64,000 nucleotides of DNA from Roseibacillus sp. (GTDB lineage Bacteria > Verrucomicrobiota > Verrucomicrobiia > Verrucomicrobiales > Akkermansiaceae). The notes under the pieces were generated by a model, which was not told where the DNA came from, did not search any database, and was given only the letters and a program-made list of their open reading frames with translations. Position numbers and translations under genes: made by a program. The stretch lies in the NCBI GenBank assembly GCA_028821775.1, contig JAPKFB010000011.1, positions 1-64,000 on the forward strand, in the 5' to 3' direction. Shown in pieces: positions 21,839 through 30,869 of this stretch. The stretch's first letter is position 1. The number at the start of each line of letters is the position of its first letter.

Positions 21839-23377
21839 ATGAAGCCTGCCTCCCTGCTCACCCTCACCGTCTTGGCCGCGAGCGGATTCGCTTTCGCGCA
21901 TCCCGAGCACCAATTGATGGCAGGCCTGAGTGCCCCCTCTCCCGCTACCGTCTTGCTGATCACTTCGCCCAACCTTGTGGAGGCCTGGAAGCCCTTCGCG
22001 ACATGGAAGAAGAAGCTGGGCAAGCCCGTGCGTATCTTGAGCACGAAACAAATTGAGGACCGCTACGAGGCCATCGACCTGCAGGAAAAGATCCGGCGCT
22101 GTGTGCGCAATCACACCGATCATCTCGGGACCCGGTGGATCATTCTCGGGGGCGACAGTGAACCCAATGGCAAAGGCATCGTACCCGATCGTGATACGAT
22201 CCATCAGACCAGATGGGGAATCTCCGAACACATTCCCACCGACGTCTACTACCTCAGCAAGAAAGGCTGGGACGCCGATGGCGATGGGATCTTCGGCGAG
22301 TGGGAGGATGACCGCGACGCGATCGACTATCCAGATGGCGACGTTGGTCTCGGACGCATTCCGGTGCGCACTGCGGCCGATGTGAAGGCCTACACCGAGA
22401 AGGTCATCGCCTACGAATCGCAATATCCCGAGAAGAATTTTGCCACCAGCATGACCTACACCTGCACCGAGTCTCAGGCTTACCCCAAGGTGCGCGCGAG
22501 TTGGGACCGCTATGTCTCCAAGGTCCTCAAGGGTGGAACCATGCATCGCTTTTTCGCCGACAAGACTCCCTGGGATAAGAAGTCCCCAGGTGATTACCCG
22601 CTCAATTCAGAAAATTGGATCAAACTCTTCAACGACAAAATATCCGGGAAGCTCCATTTCCATGGGCACGGCATCTTTACCGCATGGGTTCTCGAGGAGG
22701 GCGAACTCCTGTCGAAGAAACACCTCGCTCAGCTTACCAACGAAAACGCCTATCCCATCATCACCACCGTTTCGTGTTTTACCGGACAGTTTGATGCCGG
22801 GAAAGATCCCTCGATCGCGGAGTCCCTGCTTCGCCAGCCGAAGGCGGGTGCAATTGCGGTGGTCGCGCCGGTCCGGGAAGGCAAACCACACTTCCACGAC
22901 CCCAAACGCGACTTTCCGCTCATGATGCAGAAAGGCAAACTCGACGGCACCACCCGCACTATGACTCAGTTCTGGGAACATGGCATCGGCCAAAAAGTCA
23001 GTGCCGGAGCAGCCATCATGCTGGTCAAGGCGGGCATGACGGAAGATGCAAGAAAGTCCGCCTCCTTCCATCTCTGTCTCTGCGAGCTGAACCTGCTGGG
23101 CGACCCGACCTTGAGCCTCCGCGGCTCCAATCCCAAACGCCCCCAGGTCGCCGGACCGAAGTTCCTCCAAGAAGGCAATCTCAGCCTTATCATCGAATCT
23201 GATGCTCCCGGCGCGATGGTCTCCCTCGTGGACACCCTCGGCCTCTACGCCGTGCAAATCGCTGACGAGACAGGAAACACCACCTTTCCTCTCAGCGTGG
23301 TCAAAGACAGCACCCTGACGATCACAGTTTCCGGTCCGAACCTCAATGCGGTCACAATGAGCATTCCCGTAAAGTAA
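21839..23377 (+). CDS. gingipain-like C25 cysteine peptidase
   Basis: Exported protein of 512 residues. A signal peptide (LLTLTVLAASGFAFA) precedes the domain. The catalytic dyad of peptidase family C25 is visible: His277 in LHFHGHG and Cys313 in TVSCFTGQFD. Upstream elements WIILGGDSE, PTDVYY and DVGLGRIPVRTAADV match the N-terminal part of gingipain catalytic domains. A short beta-rich C-terminal domain (about residues 425-512) resembles the Ig-like module after the gingipain core. No Por-type secretion tail is seen. Probably an extracellular or periplasmic protease. Confidence 0.85.
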   Translation: MKPASLLTLTVLAASGFAFAHPEHQLMAGLSAPSPATVLLITSPNLVEAWKPFATWKKKLGKPVRILSTKQIEDRYEAIDLQEKIRRCVRNHTDHLGTRWIILGGDSEPNGKGIVPDRDTIHQTRWGISEHIPTDVYYLSKKGWDADGDGIFGEWEDDRDAIDYPDGDVGLGRIPVRTAADVKAYTEKVIAYESQYPEKNFATSMTYTCTESQAYPKVRASWDRYVSKVLKGGTMHRFFADKTPWDKKSPGDYPLNSENWIKLFNDKISGKLHFHGHGIFTAWVLEEGELLSKKHLAQLTNENAYPIITTVSCFTGQFDAGKDPSIAESLLRQPKAGAIAVVAPVREGKPHFHDPKRDFPLMMQKGKLDGTTRTMTQFWEHGIGQKVSAGAAIMLVKAGMTEDARKSASFHLCLCELNLLGDPTLSLRGSNPKRPQVAGPKFLQEGNLSLIIESDAPGAMVSLVDTLGLYAVQIADETGNTTFPLSVVKDSTLTITVSGPNLNAVTMSIPVK

Positions 23378-23524
23378 CCCTCATCAAGCAGATCGAGGCC
23401 GGTGAGCCCTACCATCGCTGGCGGGCTGCGACCGGCAATTGACCGTGGTGCCTATGGTGGGGGGCGCCTTTTCAGCACCAAGCCCATGCTCGCCATCTCA
23501 TCCTGCCGGCGCTATTGCTCAGCC

Positions 23525-25987
23525 ATGCGTCCCCTCCTGCTTCTGCTGGTTTTCCTCGCTACCCTCCAGGCCGCAGATCCTCCCTTCCGCGTCCCCGAAG
23601 GATTCAAGGTCACCAAGTACGCAGGGGACATCCTCACCCACGACACCTGGTCGATGACGATCTCCCTGGACGGTCGGGTTGCGGTTTCCGGCTCGGGCTA
23701 CATCAAGGTGCTCCTCGACACCGACAAGGACGGGGTCGCCGACAAGACTCACCTCGTCACCCAGGACGCCCGGAATGTCCACGGCCTCCTTTGGATTGGC
23801 AACGACCTCCTCAGCGTGCAGCCTCATGGCATCTTCCGGCACCGCGATCGGGATCGCGACGGCCTGCCCGAAAGCAATCCCGAACTCTTCTACAATCTCC
23901 CTGGCGGCGGCGGCGAACACGGCCCGCACGGCCTCCGCAAGGGCCCAGATGGCTGGTTCTATCTCGCCTGCGGCAACAACACCAAGATCGGCAAGGCCAA
24001 CATTACGACCAAGACCTCTCCCATTGAGGAGCCCTCCCAAGGCACCATTCTCCGTATCTCACCCGACGGCAAGCAGAGCGAGGTCATCGCACATGGCTTC
24101 CGCAATCACTACGACCTCGCCTTCAACAAGCACGGCCACCTCTTCACCTTCGACTCCGACGGCGAGCGCGACCACCAACTCCCCTGGTATTCGTTCTGCC
24201 GCGTCTTCCACGTCCGGGTGGGTGGTCATCACGGCTGGCTCCTGCCTGGTCACCAGCGCTCCTTCAACCGTCCCCCCTACTTCTTCGATTCCGCACCACG
24301 ACTGGTGGAGATCGACCGTGGATCACCAACTGGCGTCGAGGTCTACCGTCACAAGCAATTCCCCAAGAAGTTTCAGGACGGCCTTTTCTACGCCTGCTGG
24401 ACCTACGGGCGGGTCTACTTCACTCCGCTCCTGCCAGGAGGGGAGGGCTACCAACCGCAGGAACCAGAAATCTTTCTGGAGACCACCGGCAACCTGGGAT
24501 TCGCACCATCCGACCTCGCAGTTCACCCCCCCTCCGGCGATCTCTTTGTCTCGGTGGGTGGCCGCGGCACCCAGGGCTCAGTCTATCGCGTCTCCTATCC
24601 TGCGGGGTCGAAGGCAAAGGCTCCGCCCACATTCGAAACTCCGACGGACTGGAACATCCATCAGCAGGCCATCGAGAAAACCATGATCTTCAAGCCGGAA
24701 GATGCCCTCCTCCAACTGGTTGCAACCACCGACATCCGTAAAAGGAACTTGAACGTGCCCGAAGTCACCATGAACGCCATCCGCTCCCTCATGCTCCACC
24801 TTGGGGACATCAGCACCAGCGAAGCAAAGCGACGCATCGACGCTGGTTATACCGCCAACAAACCCGACGCTCTCGACGCTGATGTTCGCGACAAGGTGAT
24901 CACCTCCTTTAACTTGATCATGCCTTCCAACCTCAAGGAGATCGACTACGAAGCAGCCCGCCTCCTGGGCATGCTGAAAGCAGACAACAAACAATCGATC
25001 GCAAAGGTAGCCACTCTTCTCACCCCTGAAAGTCACCCGACCGATGATGCCCATTATCTCTTTTGTCTCGCCCAGATGCCGGGCGCAAGGGGCCAAGACA
25101 CCCGGAACCGGATCGTCCGCGCCTTCCTGCTCATCGATCAGAAACTCGCCCAACGAAAACTCCTGACCGATCGCAACTGGAGCATCAATCTCCGCGATGC
25201 CCTCAAGGCGCACCTGGAAATTGACCCTCTCCTGGGGGAACAACTCGCCCGAGCCAGCGCCATCGCTTCGACTCCCTACCACGCCTACCTTCTCGACGCT
25301 TTGCCAAGGGAAGCGCAGATCGCAGCGGCCAAGGCCATGCTGAGGGCCGGGACCGGATGGAACGCGGCGGCCTTTGGCTTCGTCAGGAAGGCCCTCCCTC
25401 CCACCGAGCTTCTTCCCATCTTCCGCACGCAATGGTCCAAGGTGGATCTCCGCCCCCATCTCACCGGTTTTTTCACAAAGCACGGCCACGACGCTGACAA
25501 GCAACTCGTTGAAGAATTCTATCGGCCACCCTCTTCAGATATCGATCTTACCCCCTTCAATGAGCGGATCAAAAAAGTCGACTGGTCCCAGGGTGATGCA
25601 ACGCGCGGACAGGTCACCTACGCCCGCTTCAATTGCGTCACTTGCCACACCGGAAGCAATCGCCTCGGGCCCACCCTCAAGAATATCGCCAAGCGCTTCA
25701 ATCGGGATGATCTCTTCCGTCATATCAACGAGCCAAATCTCGCAGTTTCCGATCTCTACAAGGCGACCCAGATCACGACCAGGGAGGGAACCTACGTGGG
25801 AATCCCGGTCTACAAATCCGAAGCGCAAACCATCCTCGAAACGGGCGCCGGGGAAACGATTCGCTTCTCGCGCCACGACATCCTCAGCGAACGCCGTCCC
25901 AACCAGTCACCCATGCCCCCCGCCCTTCTTCTGGCCGCCTCCAGGGAAGACCTCGCCGACCTCTACGCCTACCTCAAAACTCTCTAG
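23525..25987 (+). CDS. PVC-type heme-binding dehydrogenase-like protein
   Basis: Exported protein of 820 residues. A signal peptide (LLLLLVFLATLQA) precedes a sorbosone-dehydrogenase-like beta-propeller (about residues 20-370; VTKYAGD, GEHGPHGLRKGPDG, GFRNHYDLAF). A long helical HEAT-like region follows, then a C-terminal cytochrome c domain with CVTCH near residue 700. This is the architecture of the Planctomycete/Verrucomicrobia membrane-bound dehydrogenase and heme-binding families. The substrate is probably a sugar or polyol, but cannot be told from sequence. The start at 23525 is the ATG next to the signal peptide; the frame is open from 23402. Confidence 0.88.
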   Translation: MRPLLLLLVFLATLQAADPPFRVPEGFKVTKYAGDILTHDTWSMTISLDGRVAVSGSGYIKVLLDTDKDGVADKTHLVTQDARNVHGLLWIGNDLLSVQPHGIFRHRDRDRDGLPESNPELFYNLPGGGGEHGPHGLRKGPDGWFYLACGNNTKIGKANITTKTSPIEEPSQGTILRISPDGKQSEVIAHGFRNHYDLAFNKHGHLFTFDSDGERDHQLPWYSFCRVFHVRVGGHHGWLLPGHQRSFNRPPYFFDSAPRLVEIDRGSPTGVEVYRHKQFPKKFQDGLFYACWTYGRVYFTPLLPGGEGYQPQEPEIFLETTGNLGFAPSDLAVHPPSGDLFVSVGGRGTQGSVYRVSYPAGSKAKAPPTFETPTDWNIHQQAIEKTMIFKPEDALLQLVATTDIRKRNLNVPEVTMNAIRSLMLHLGDISTSEAKRRIDAGYTANKPDALDADVRDKVITSFNLIMPSNLKEIDYEAARLLGMLKADNKQSIAKVATLLTPESHPTDDAHYLFCLAQMPGARGQDTRNRIVRAFLLIDQKLAQRKLLTDRNWSINLRDALKAHLEIDPLLGEQLARASAIASTPYHAYLLDALPREAQIAAAKAMLRAGTGWNAAAFGFVRKALPPTELLPIFRTQWSKVDLRPHLTGFFTKHGHDADKQLVEEFYRPPSSDIDLTPFNERIKKVDWSQGDATRGQVTYARFNCVTCHTGSNRLGPTLKNIAKRFNRDDLFRHINEPNLAVSDLYKATQITTREGTYVGIPVYKSEAQTILETGAGETIRFSRHDILSERRPNQSPMPPALLLAASREDLADLYAYLKTL

Positions 25988-26060
25988 GGTGTGTTCGAAA
26001 ACCCGGGGGGGTGACGGCGCGAGCAATTTTCCCGATTGGCAAGGCCCGACGGCCCTGCCC

Positions 26061-26738
26061 TCAACTCGCCAGAAAGAGCAGCGAATCCGCGACGTGGTTC
26101 AGGGACTTCCGAGCCTCAGGCAAGACCTGCGTGAGGGTGTCAAACATCTCGCTCGTTCCACAACGCCGCGCGATGGCGCAGTCACTCGCCTGATGATACG
26201 ACGAGCGCGCAAAGCTTTCGTAATAGGCAATGCACGGGGCCCCGTGACGCTCCGCCCGCTGGCGAATGAAATCTGGAAAAATGCCGGTCAGGACCAGAAA
26301 CTGATTTCCCGCCGCCACCAACAACTCGTAGCGCGTGTTGCCAGACACCTGATCAAGCATCCCGAGAAAGTCCACCGTATGCACGAAGCCGGCCGGAATC
26401 CCCTTCAGAGCATCGGCGGGATTCACGGACACTCTCTCCGCCAGGACCGCGCCGAGATACTCCGCAAGGGCGATTTCATCGATGCTGCTCCGCTTCAAAC
26501 TGTGGCGCACGAGAACATAAAAGTAGAGCGCCGAACTCACATTCAAGAGCGCGGGAGACTCCAGCACCGCCCGCAAGATCCGTTCATCATCCAGGATGAG
26601 ATAAAGGCCCTCCGGGTCCGCGACGAAGCGTCGAAAAGCGACTTCAGCCGTCTGCTCAACGATCACCGAAGTGAGAAACACAAAGTCCCTCTCCTCGAAG
26701 CGATCCGTACAGCTGAACAAAACAGGAGCTTCCATCAT
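26061..26738 (-). CDS. conserved-looking protein of unknown function
   Basis: Product of about 226 residues not recognised as any family. It is cytoplasmic in character: no signal peptide, mixed helices and few hydrophobic stretches. The C-terminal part holds YYESFARSSYHQASDCAIAR followed by RCG, with regularly spaced Tyr, His and Cys. A downstream part near residue 150 reads VSGNTRYELLVAAGNQFLVL. Tandem ATGs at 26738 and 26735 are plausible starts; the frame is open to 26801. It lies convergent to the PVC heme-binding gene and divergent from the Dabb gene. Confidence 0.7.
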   Translation of the reverse strand: MMEAPVLFSCTDRFEERDFVFLTSVIVEQTAEVAFRRFVADPEGLYLILDDERILRAVLESPALLNVSSALYFYVLVRHSLKRSSIDEIALAEYLGAVLAERVSVNPADALKGIPAGFVHTVDFLGMLDQVSGNTRYELLVAAGNQFLVLTGIFPDFIRQRAERHGAPCIAYYESFARSSYHQASDCAIARRCGTSEMFDTLTQVLPEARKSLNHVADSLLFLAS

Positions 26739-26884
26739 GATACAGGGTAGCACGTCTCTGCCCATCCTGCCAGCAGCATTGCTCCGCTCGCAAATCACCA
26801 CCCCTCAAGGATTGTCACATCTTTCCGGTATTAATTCCAACATTCATTGACGCTCTCGCCACCGATCTGCAGCCTGTCCGAGCA

Positions 26885-27265
26885 ATGAAAACGACCCTTC
26901 TCGCCCTTGCCCTTATCATCGCTGCCATGAGCTCCGCCCCCGCCGATCACCACAAAAACAGCAGTCCCTACCGCCACGTTGTTTGCTTCAAGTTCAAGGA
27001 CGATGCCAGCAAGAAACAAGTCGCCGAGATCGAGCAGGCCTTCGGCAAACTTTCCAAGCAGGTCGACACCATCACTGGCTACGAGTGGGGAACCAACGTA
27101 AGCCCGGAAAATCATGCCCAGGGATTCACTCACTGCTTCATCGTGAGCTTCAAGGATAAGAAGGGACTGGATGCCTACCTCCCTCACAAGGCGCACAAGG
27201 CATTCGTCGAGAAACTCCTCCCCAGCCTCGACAAAGTCTTCGTCATCGATTTTGTCGCGAAGTAG
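26885..27265 (+). CDS. exported Dabb (stress-responsive alpha/beta barrel) domain protein
   Basis: Protein of 126 residues with a signal peptide (LLALALIIAAMSSAPA) followed by a single Dabb domain. The hallmark strand YRHVVCFKFKDDA starts the domain, YEWGTNVSPE and FTHCFIVSFKD follow, and HKAHKAFVEKLLPSLDKV closes it. Dabb proteins form dimeric ferredoxin-like barrels of varied or unknown function. Convergent with the cupin gene. Confidence 0.88.
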   Translation: MKTTLLALALIIAAMSSAPADHHKNSSPYRHVVCFKFKDDASKKQVAEIEQAFGKLSKQVDTITGYEWGTNVSPENHAQGFTHCFIVSFKDKKGLDAYLPHKAHKAFVEKLLPSLDKVFVIDFVAK

Positions 27266-27303
27266 GGTCCTCTCCTTCTTGCGGGCTCCCCCCCAGCGAC
27301 TCG

Positions 27304-27657
27304 CTACTCGAAGAAGATATCCTCATGAGAATACGGCGGGGCACAACAGCAGAGAAATCGGAGCTCCCTCTCGGCTGTGATTTGATGCCATGCGCCGGCA
27401 GGAATGAGGACCGCGTCTCCGACTCCCACTTCCCGCGTTTTTCCATCGATCTCCATGCGCCCCGCGCCCTCTAACACAAAGTAGAATTCCTCGCTGAGTT
27501 TGTGGTAGTGCCGCTCGGTCGCTCCTCCGCTCGGCACCGTGGCCTCGGCGAGGCTCTGCTTCTCGACCGGTGCATTCGCGCAATCGAGGATGCTTCGAAT
27601 CGTCGAGCCGTCCTTGGTCGTGAAGGGCTCCTGCTCGGCCAATTGGCGTATTTCCAT
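27304..27657 (-). CDS. single-domain cupin protein
   Basis: Small cupin of 117 residues. The first cupin motif supplies metal ligands in TERHYHKLSEEFYFVLEG and the second in VGDAVLIPAGAWHQI. Such proteins bind a metal and act as isomerases, dioxygenases or sugar-binding sensors; nothing here narrows it. It carries a Cys cluster (LCCCAPP) near the C-terminus. Divergent from the DASS transporter gene, 98 bp away. Confidence 0.88.
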   Translation of the reverse strand: MEIRQLAEQEPFTTKDGSTIRSILDCANAPVEKQSLAEATVPSGGATERHYHKLSEEFYFVLEGAGRMEIDGKTREVGVGDAVLIPAGAWHQITAERELRFLCCCAPPYSHEDIFFE

Positions 27658-27755
27658 GGCCGAATCATGTCTCCGGGGCGGCGCTTTCCAAGCGCCAAGC
27701 TCCTCAGGCTCTTGCCAACTCTCCTCCGAGCCGCCAAAACGAGTCTCCTGATATC

Positions 27756-29204
27756 ATGGCCGAGGAAGAGAACGAATCCACCAAGCACGGAGAAGAGACC
27801 TCCCTTCCGGGCTGGGCCTCCCGCCGCAAGCTCACCTTCGTCCTGATCGCGATGGTGACCTTTGTCCTCATTTCCTGGGCTCTACCGATCGACCCTCCGG
27901 AGGGCAGCACTGAGACTCAGGTCCGCACCGGCCTCGCTATCCTGGCCCTCGCTGCCATCCTCTGGCTGACCGAGGCCATCCCGCTCGCCGTCACCGCCCT
28001 TCTCATCCCCGTCCTCGCGGTTCTGAGCGGTGTCTTTGTGGGCGATCCGGCCACCATCGTCCCCCAGGCATTTTCAGGCTTCGCCCACCACCTCATCTTT
28101 CTCTTCCTGGGAGGCTTCGGCATCGCAGCCGCCCTCACCCGCCAGGGACTCAATCGATGGCTCGCCGATCGTATTCTCAATTGGGCCGGCGGCCGCTTTC
28201 ATCTCACCACCATTGGACTCTTTGTCACCGCCGCCTTCACCTCGATGTGGATCTCCAACACCGCGACCACCGCTCTGCTCTTTCCGGTCGCCCTCGGTCT
28301 CTTGGCCGATCTCGAAGCCAGGTCAGGGCCCGAACGGGCCAGGTCCCTGGCTCCTTTCGTCCTCCTCGGCCTCGCCTACTCCGCCAGCATCGGAGGGCTC
28401 GGAACCATCATTGGAACCTTCCCCAACGCCATCGCAGCCGAGAAACTCGACATCGACTTTTTCGAGTGGATGAAGTTCGGCCTCCCCTGCGTGGCCATCC
28501 TCCTTCCCACCCTGATCGCACTGCTCTTCCTGGTCATGCGTCCCGGCAAGGTCCCGAATCTCTCCACCAGCACGGAACCCTTTGTGTTCACTCCGCAGCG
28601 ATGGGCGACCCTCATCATCTTCGCCCTCGCGGTCGCCGGTTGGCTGAGCAGCGGTTGGTTGAGAACTCAATTCGACGTGACCAAGGGATTTGACAGCATC
28701 ATCGCCATCCTGGCTCTGGTCCTCCTCGCCGCTCTCGGACTGGTGACTTGGAAAGACATCGATCGCACCACCGACTGGGGCGTCGTCATCCTCTTCGGTG
28801 GAGGCCTCACCCTGAGCAAGATTCTGGATCTCACCGGCGCCAGCAAGTTCCTCGCCAACCAACTCGAGCTCTTCACCGCCGGCTGGCCGCTCTTTCTCGT
28901 CGTCGCCGCGGTCGTCCTCTTCGTCATCTTTCTCACCGAGCTCTCCTCCAACACCGCCACCACCGTGCTCTTCGTTCCCATCTTCTATCAGGTGGCCGTC
29001 GAGATGGGGGTCCCCCCCACCAAGCTCGTCCTGCCCCTCACCATCGCGGCGTCCTGCGCCTTCATGCTTCCCATCGCCACCCCCCCGAATGCCATCGTGT
29101 TCGGCTCCGGGAAGATTCCCCAGCGCGCCATGATGCGCGTCGGCCTTGTGCTCAACCTCTGCTTCGCGGCGATCCTCACCCTCCTCAGCTCGGTCCTCTT
29201 CTAG
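27756..29204 (+). CDS. DASS (SLC13) family sodium:dicarboxylate/anion symporter
   Basis: Inner-membrane protein of 482 residues with about eleven transmembrane segments. The two family signatures are ISNTATTALLFPVALG in the first half and SSNTATTVLFVPIF in the second. These SNT motifs form the sodium and substrate sites in VcINDY. Likely substrates are succinate, malate or citrate, which would suit the nearby aconitase, but sulfate or other anions are possible. The C-terminus ends at 29204. Confidence 0.92.
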   Translation: MAEEENESTKHGEETSLPGWASRRKLTFVLIAMVTFVLISWALPIDPPEGSTETQVRTGLAILALAAILWLTEAIPLAVTALLIPVLAVLSGVFVGDPATIVPQAFSGFAHHLIFLFLGGFGIAAALTRQGLNRWLADRILNWAGGRFHLTTIGLFVTAAFTSMWISNTATTALLFPVALGLLADLEARSGPERARSLAPFVLLGLAYSASIGGLGTIIGTFPNAIAAEKLDIDFFEWMKFGLPCVAILLPTLIALLFLVMRPGKVPNLSTSTEPFVFTPQRWATLIIFALAVAGWLSSGWLRTQFDVTKGFDSIIAILALVLLAALGLVTWKDIDRTTDWGVVILFGGGLTLSKILDLTGASKFLANQLELFTAGWPLFLVVAAVVLFVIFLTELSSNTATTVLFVPIFYQVAVEMGVPPTKLVLPLTIAASCAFMLPIATPPNAIVFGSGKIPQRAMMRVGLVLNLCFAAILTLLSSVLF

Positions 29205-29383
29205 TGTCCAACGACCGGTTCCTGCGGGAAGGGGAGCGCTTTTTCGGGGCATTTCTCAGCAGGCCCGCCCTGCGTCGAGCTCTCACCGGGAGAGTCTTCG
29301 ACCTTACCAACGCCGTTCCCGAACTCGCCAGCGACACTCTCGCCCTCCTCGGACTGGGACTCTTCCTGCGACATCGCCGCTAG
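29204..29383 (+). pseudogene. short frame ending in a PEP-CTERM-like sorting tail
   Basis: A GTG at 29204 opens a 59-codon frame ending in AVPELASDTLALLGLGLFL then RHRR. That is close to a PEP-CTERM exosortase signal: VPE motif, hydrophobic segment, terminal basic cluster. The third residue of the motif is Leu instead of Pro. The preceding 37 residues are too short for a surface protein, so this is most likely the 3' remnant of a lost PEP-CTERM gene. It lies between the DASS gene and a convergent DUF1501 gene. Confidence 0.4.
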
Positions 29384-29400
29384 CCGCGGACCACTGGCCT

Positions 29401-30804
29401 CTACGCCAGAAGATCCTTCACCACCCGGCCGTAGACATCGGTTAGCCGGAAATCCCGGCCCGCATACCGATAGGTGAGCTCTTTGTGATCGATCCCCATC
29501 TGGTGCAACATCGTTGCGTGGAGATCATGGAAGTGGACCCGGTTCTCGGTTGCGTAGTAGCCGTATTCATCGGTCGCGCCGTACTGCAGACCGGCCTTCA
29601 TGCCACCGCCGGCCAGGAACATCGTGAAGCCATGCGGGTTGTGATCCCGTCCATCGCGCCCTTGCGCCACCGGCGTGCGGCCAAACTCCCCGCCCCACAG
29701 CACCAGGGTGTCCTCCAACAATCCGCGCTGCTTCAGGTCGGTGATCAAGGCTGCCACCGGCTGATCCATTTCCCCCGCGAGCCGCGCATGATCCTTCTTG
29801 AGTCCACCGTGCTGATCCCAATATCGGTGCGTCACTTGCACGAAGCGCACTCCGGCCTCGCTATAGCGCCGCGCCATGAGGCATTGCTCGCCAAACTTCC
29901 GGGTGTTGCCCTGGTCCAATCCGTAGAGCTTCCTGATCGACTCAGGCTCCCCGGATACATCCTGCACCTTGGGCGCTTCCATCTGCATCCGGAAGGCCAG
30001 TTCATAGGAGGCGATCCGCGCTTCAAGCTCACTGTCCCCGGCTCTCCTCACCAGGTGATCGCCATTGATCGCATTCAGCAAGTCGAGCTCTTGGCGCTGC
30101 AGATTGCGATCTTTGATCGGGCTCTCGATAAAGGGCACCGTCATCCCCTTCCCCTTGCCACCGATGCGGGTCCCTTGAAAGTGAGCGGGCAGGAATGCCG
30201 AGGACCAGGCATTGGATCCTCCGTGACTACTGGAAGGGTTGATCGTGAGGTAGCCGGGCAGATTCTGATTCTCGGTTCCCAGTCCATAGTTGATCCATGA
30301 TCCCATCGAAGGCCTGGTGAAGGTATCCGAGCCGGTGTGGAGTTCCAGGAGCGCACCGCCATGACGGGAATTCGATCCGTAGATCGAGCGCACAATGCAG
30401 AGATCATCCACGATCGAGGCGATGTGCGGAAGGATCTCACTCACCTCCGCCCCGCTCTCTCCGTGCTGCTTGAACTTCCAGGGAGACGCCAAGAGGTTGC
30501 CTGTCTTCGCGGAGACAATGCGAGGTTTGTCAAAGGGCAGCGGCTTGTTGTCGTCACGGGTCAGAAGCGGCTTGTGATCAAACAGGTCCACTTGAGAGGG
30601 GCCGCCATGCATGAAGAGGAAGATCACCCGCTTGGCCTTCGCAGGCAATGGAGGGGACTTCGGCGCCAGGGCCGAACCTGCCCGCGCCTCCTCCGCCAAC
30701 AAGCCCTGCAGCGCCAAGGCGCCAAAACCAGCCGAGGATGTCCGCAACATCTCGCGACGGGAGAGCGGCCGGGCTTCACGATTCTGGCAGAGAAAACTCA
30801 TCAC
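29401..30804 (-). CDS. DUF1501 protein with Tat-type signal (copy 1)
   Basis: Protein of 467 residues in the sulfatase/alkaline-phosphatase-like DUF1501 family. A twin-arginine-like leader (SRREMLRTSSAGFGALAL) directs export. Conserved family blocks: VIFLFMHGGPSQVDLFD, WGGEFGRTPVAQG, GRDHNPHGF and HDLHATMLHQMGIDH. The enzymatic activity of DUF1501 is not established. It is the last gene of the co-directional 29-40 kb cluster, 65 bp after the second DUF1501 gene. Confidence 0.9.
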   Translation of the reverse strand: MMSFLCQNREARPLSRREMLRTSSAGFGALALQGLLAEEARAGSALAPKSPPLPAKAKRVIFLFMHGGPSQVDLFDHKPLLTRDDNKPLPFDKPRIVSAKTGNLLASPWKFKQHGESGAEVSEILPHIASIVDDLCIVRSIYGSNSRHGGALLELHTGSDTFTRPSMGSWINYGLGTENQNLPGYLTINPSSSHGGSNAWSSAFLPAHFQGTRIGGKGKGMTVPFIESPIKDRNLQRQELDLLNAINGDHLVRRAGDSELEARIASYELAFRMQMEAPKVQDVSGEPESIRKLYGLDQGNTRKFGEQCLMARRYSEAGVRFVQVTHRYWDQHGGLKKDHARLAGEMDQPVAALITDLKQRGLLEDTLVLWGGEFGRTPVAQGRDGRDHNPHGFTMFLAGGGMKAGLQYGATDEYGYYATENRVHFHDLHATMLHQMGIDHKELTYRYAGRDFRLTDVYGRVVKDLLA

Positions 30805-30869
30805 ACGAAGTGCACGGGGCTCCTCAAGGGAGAGTGAAGGAGCAATCGCACGGGAGAGTTACGTCCCGT

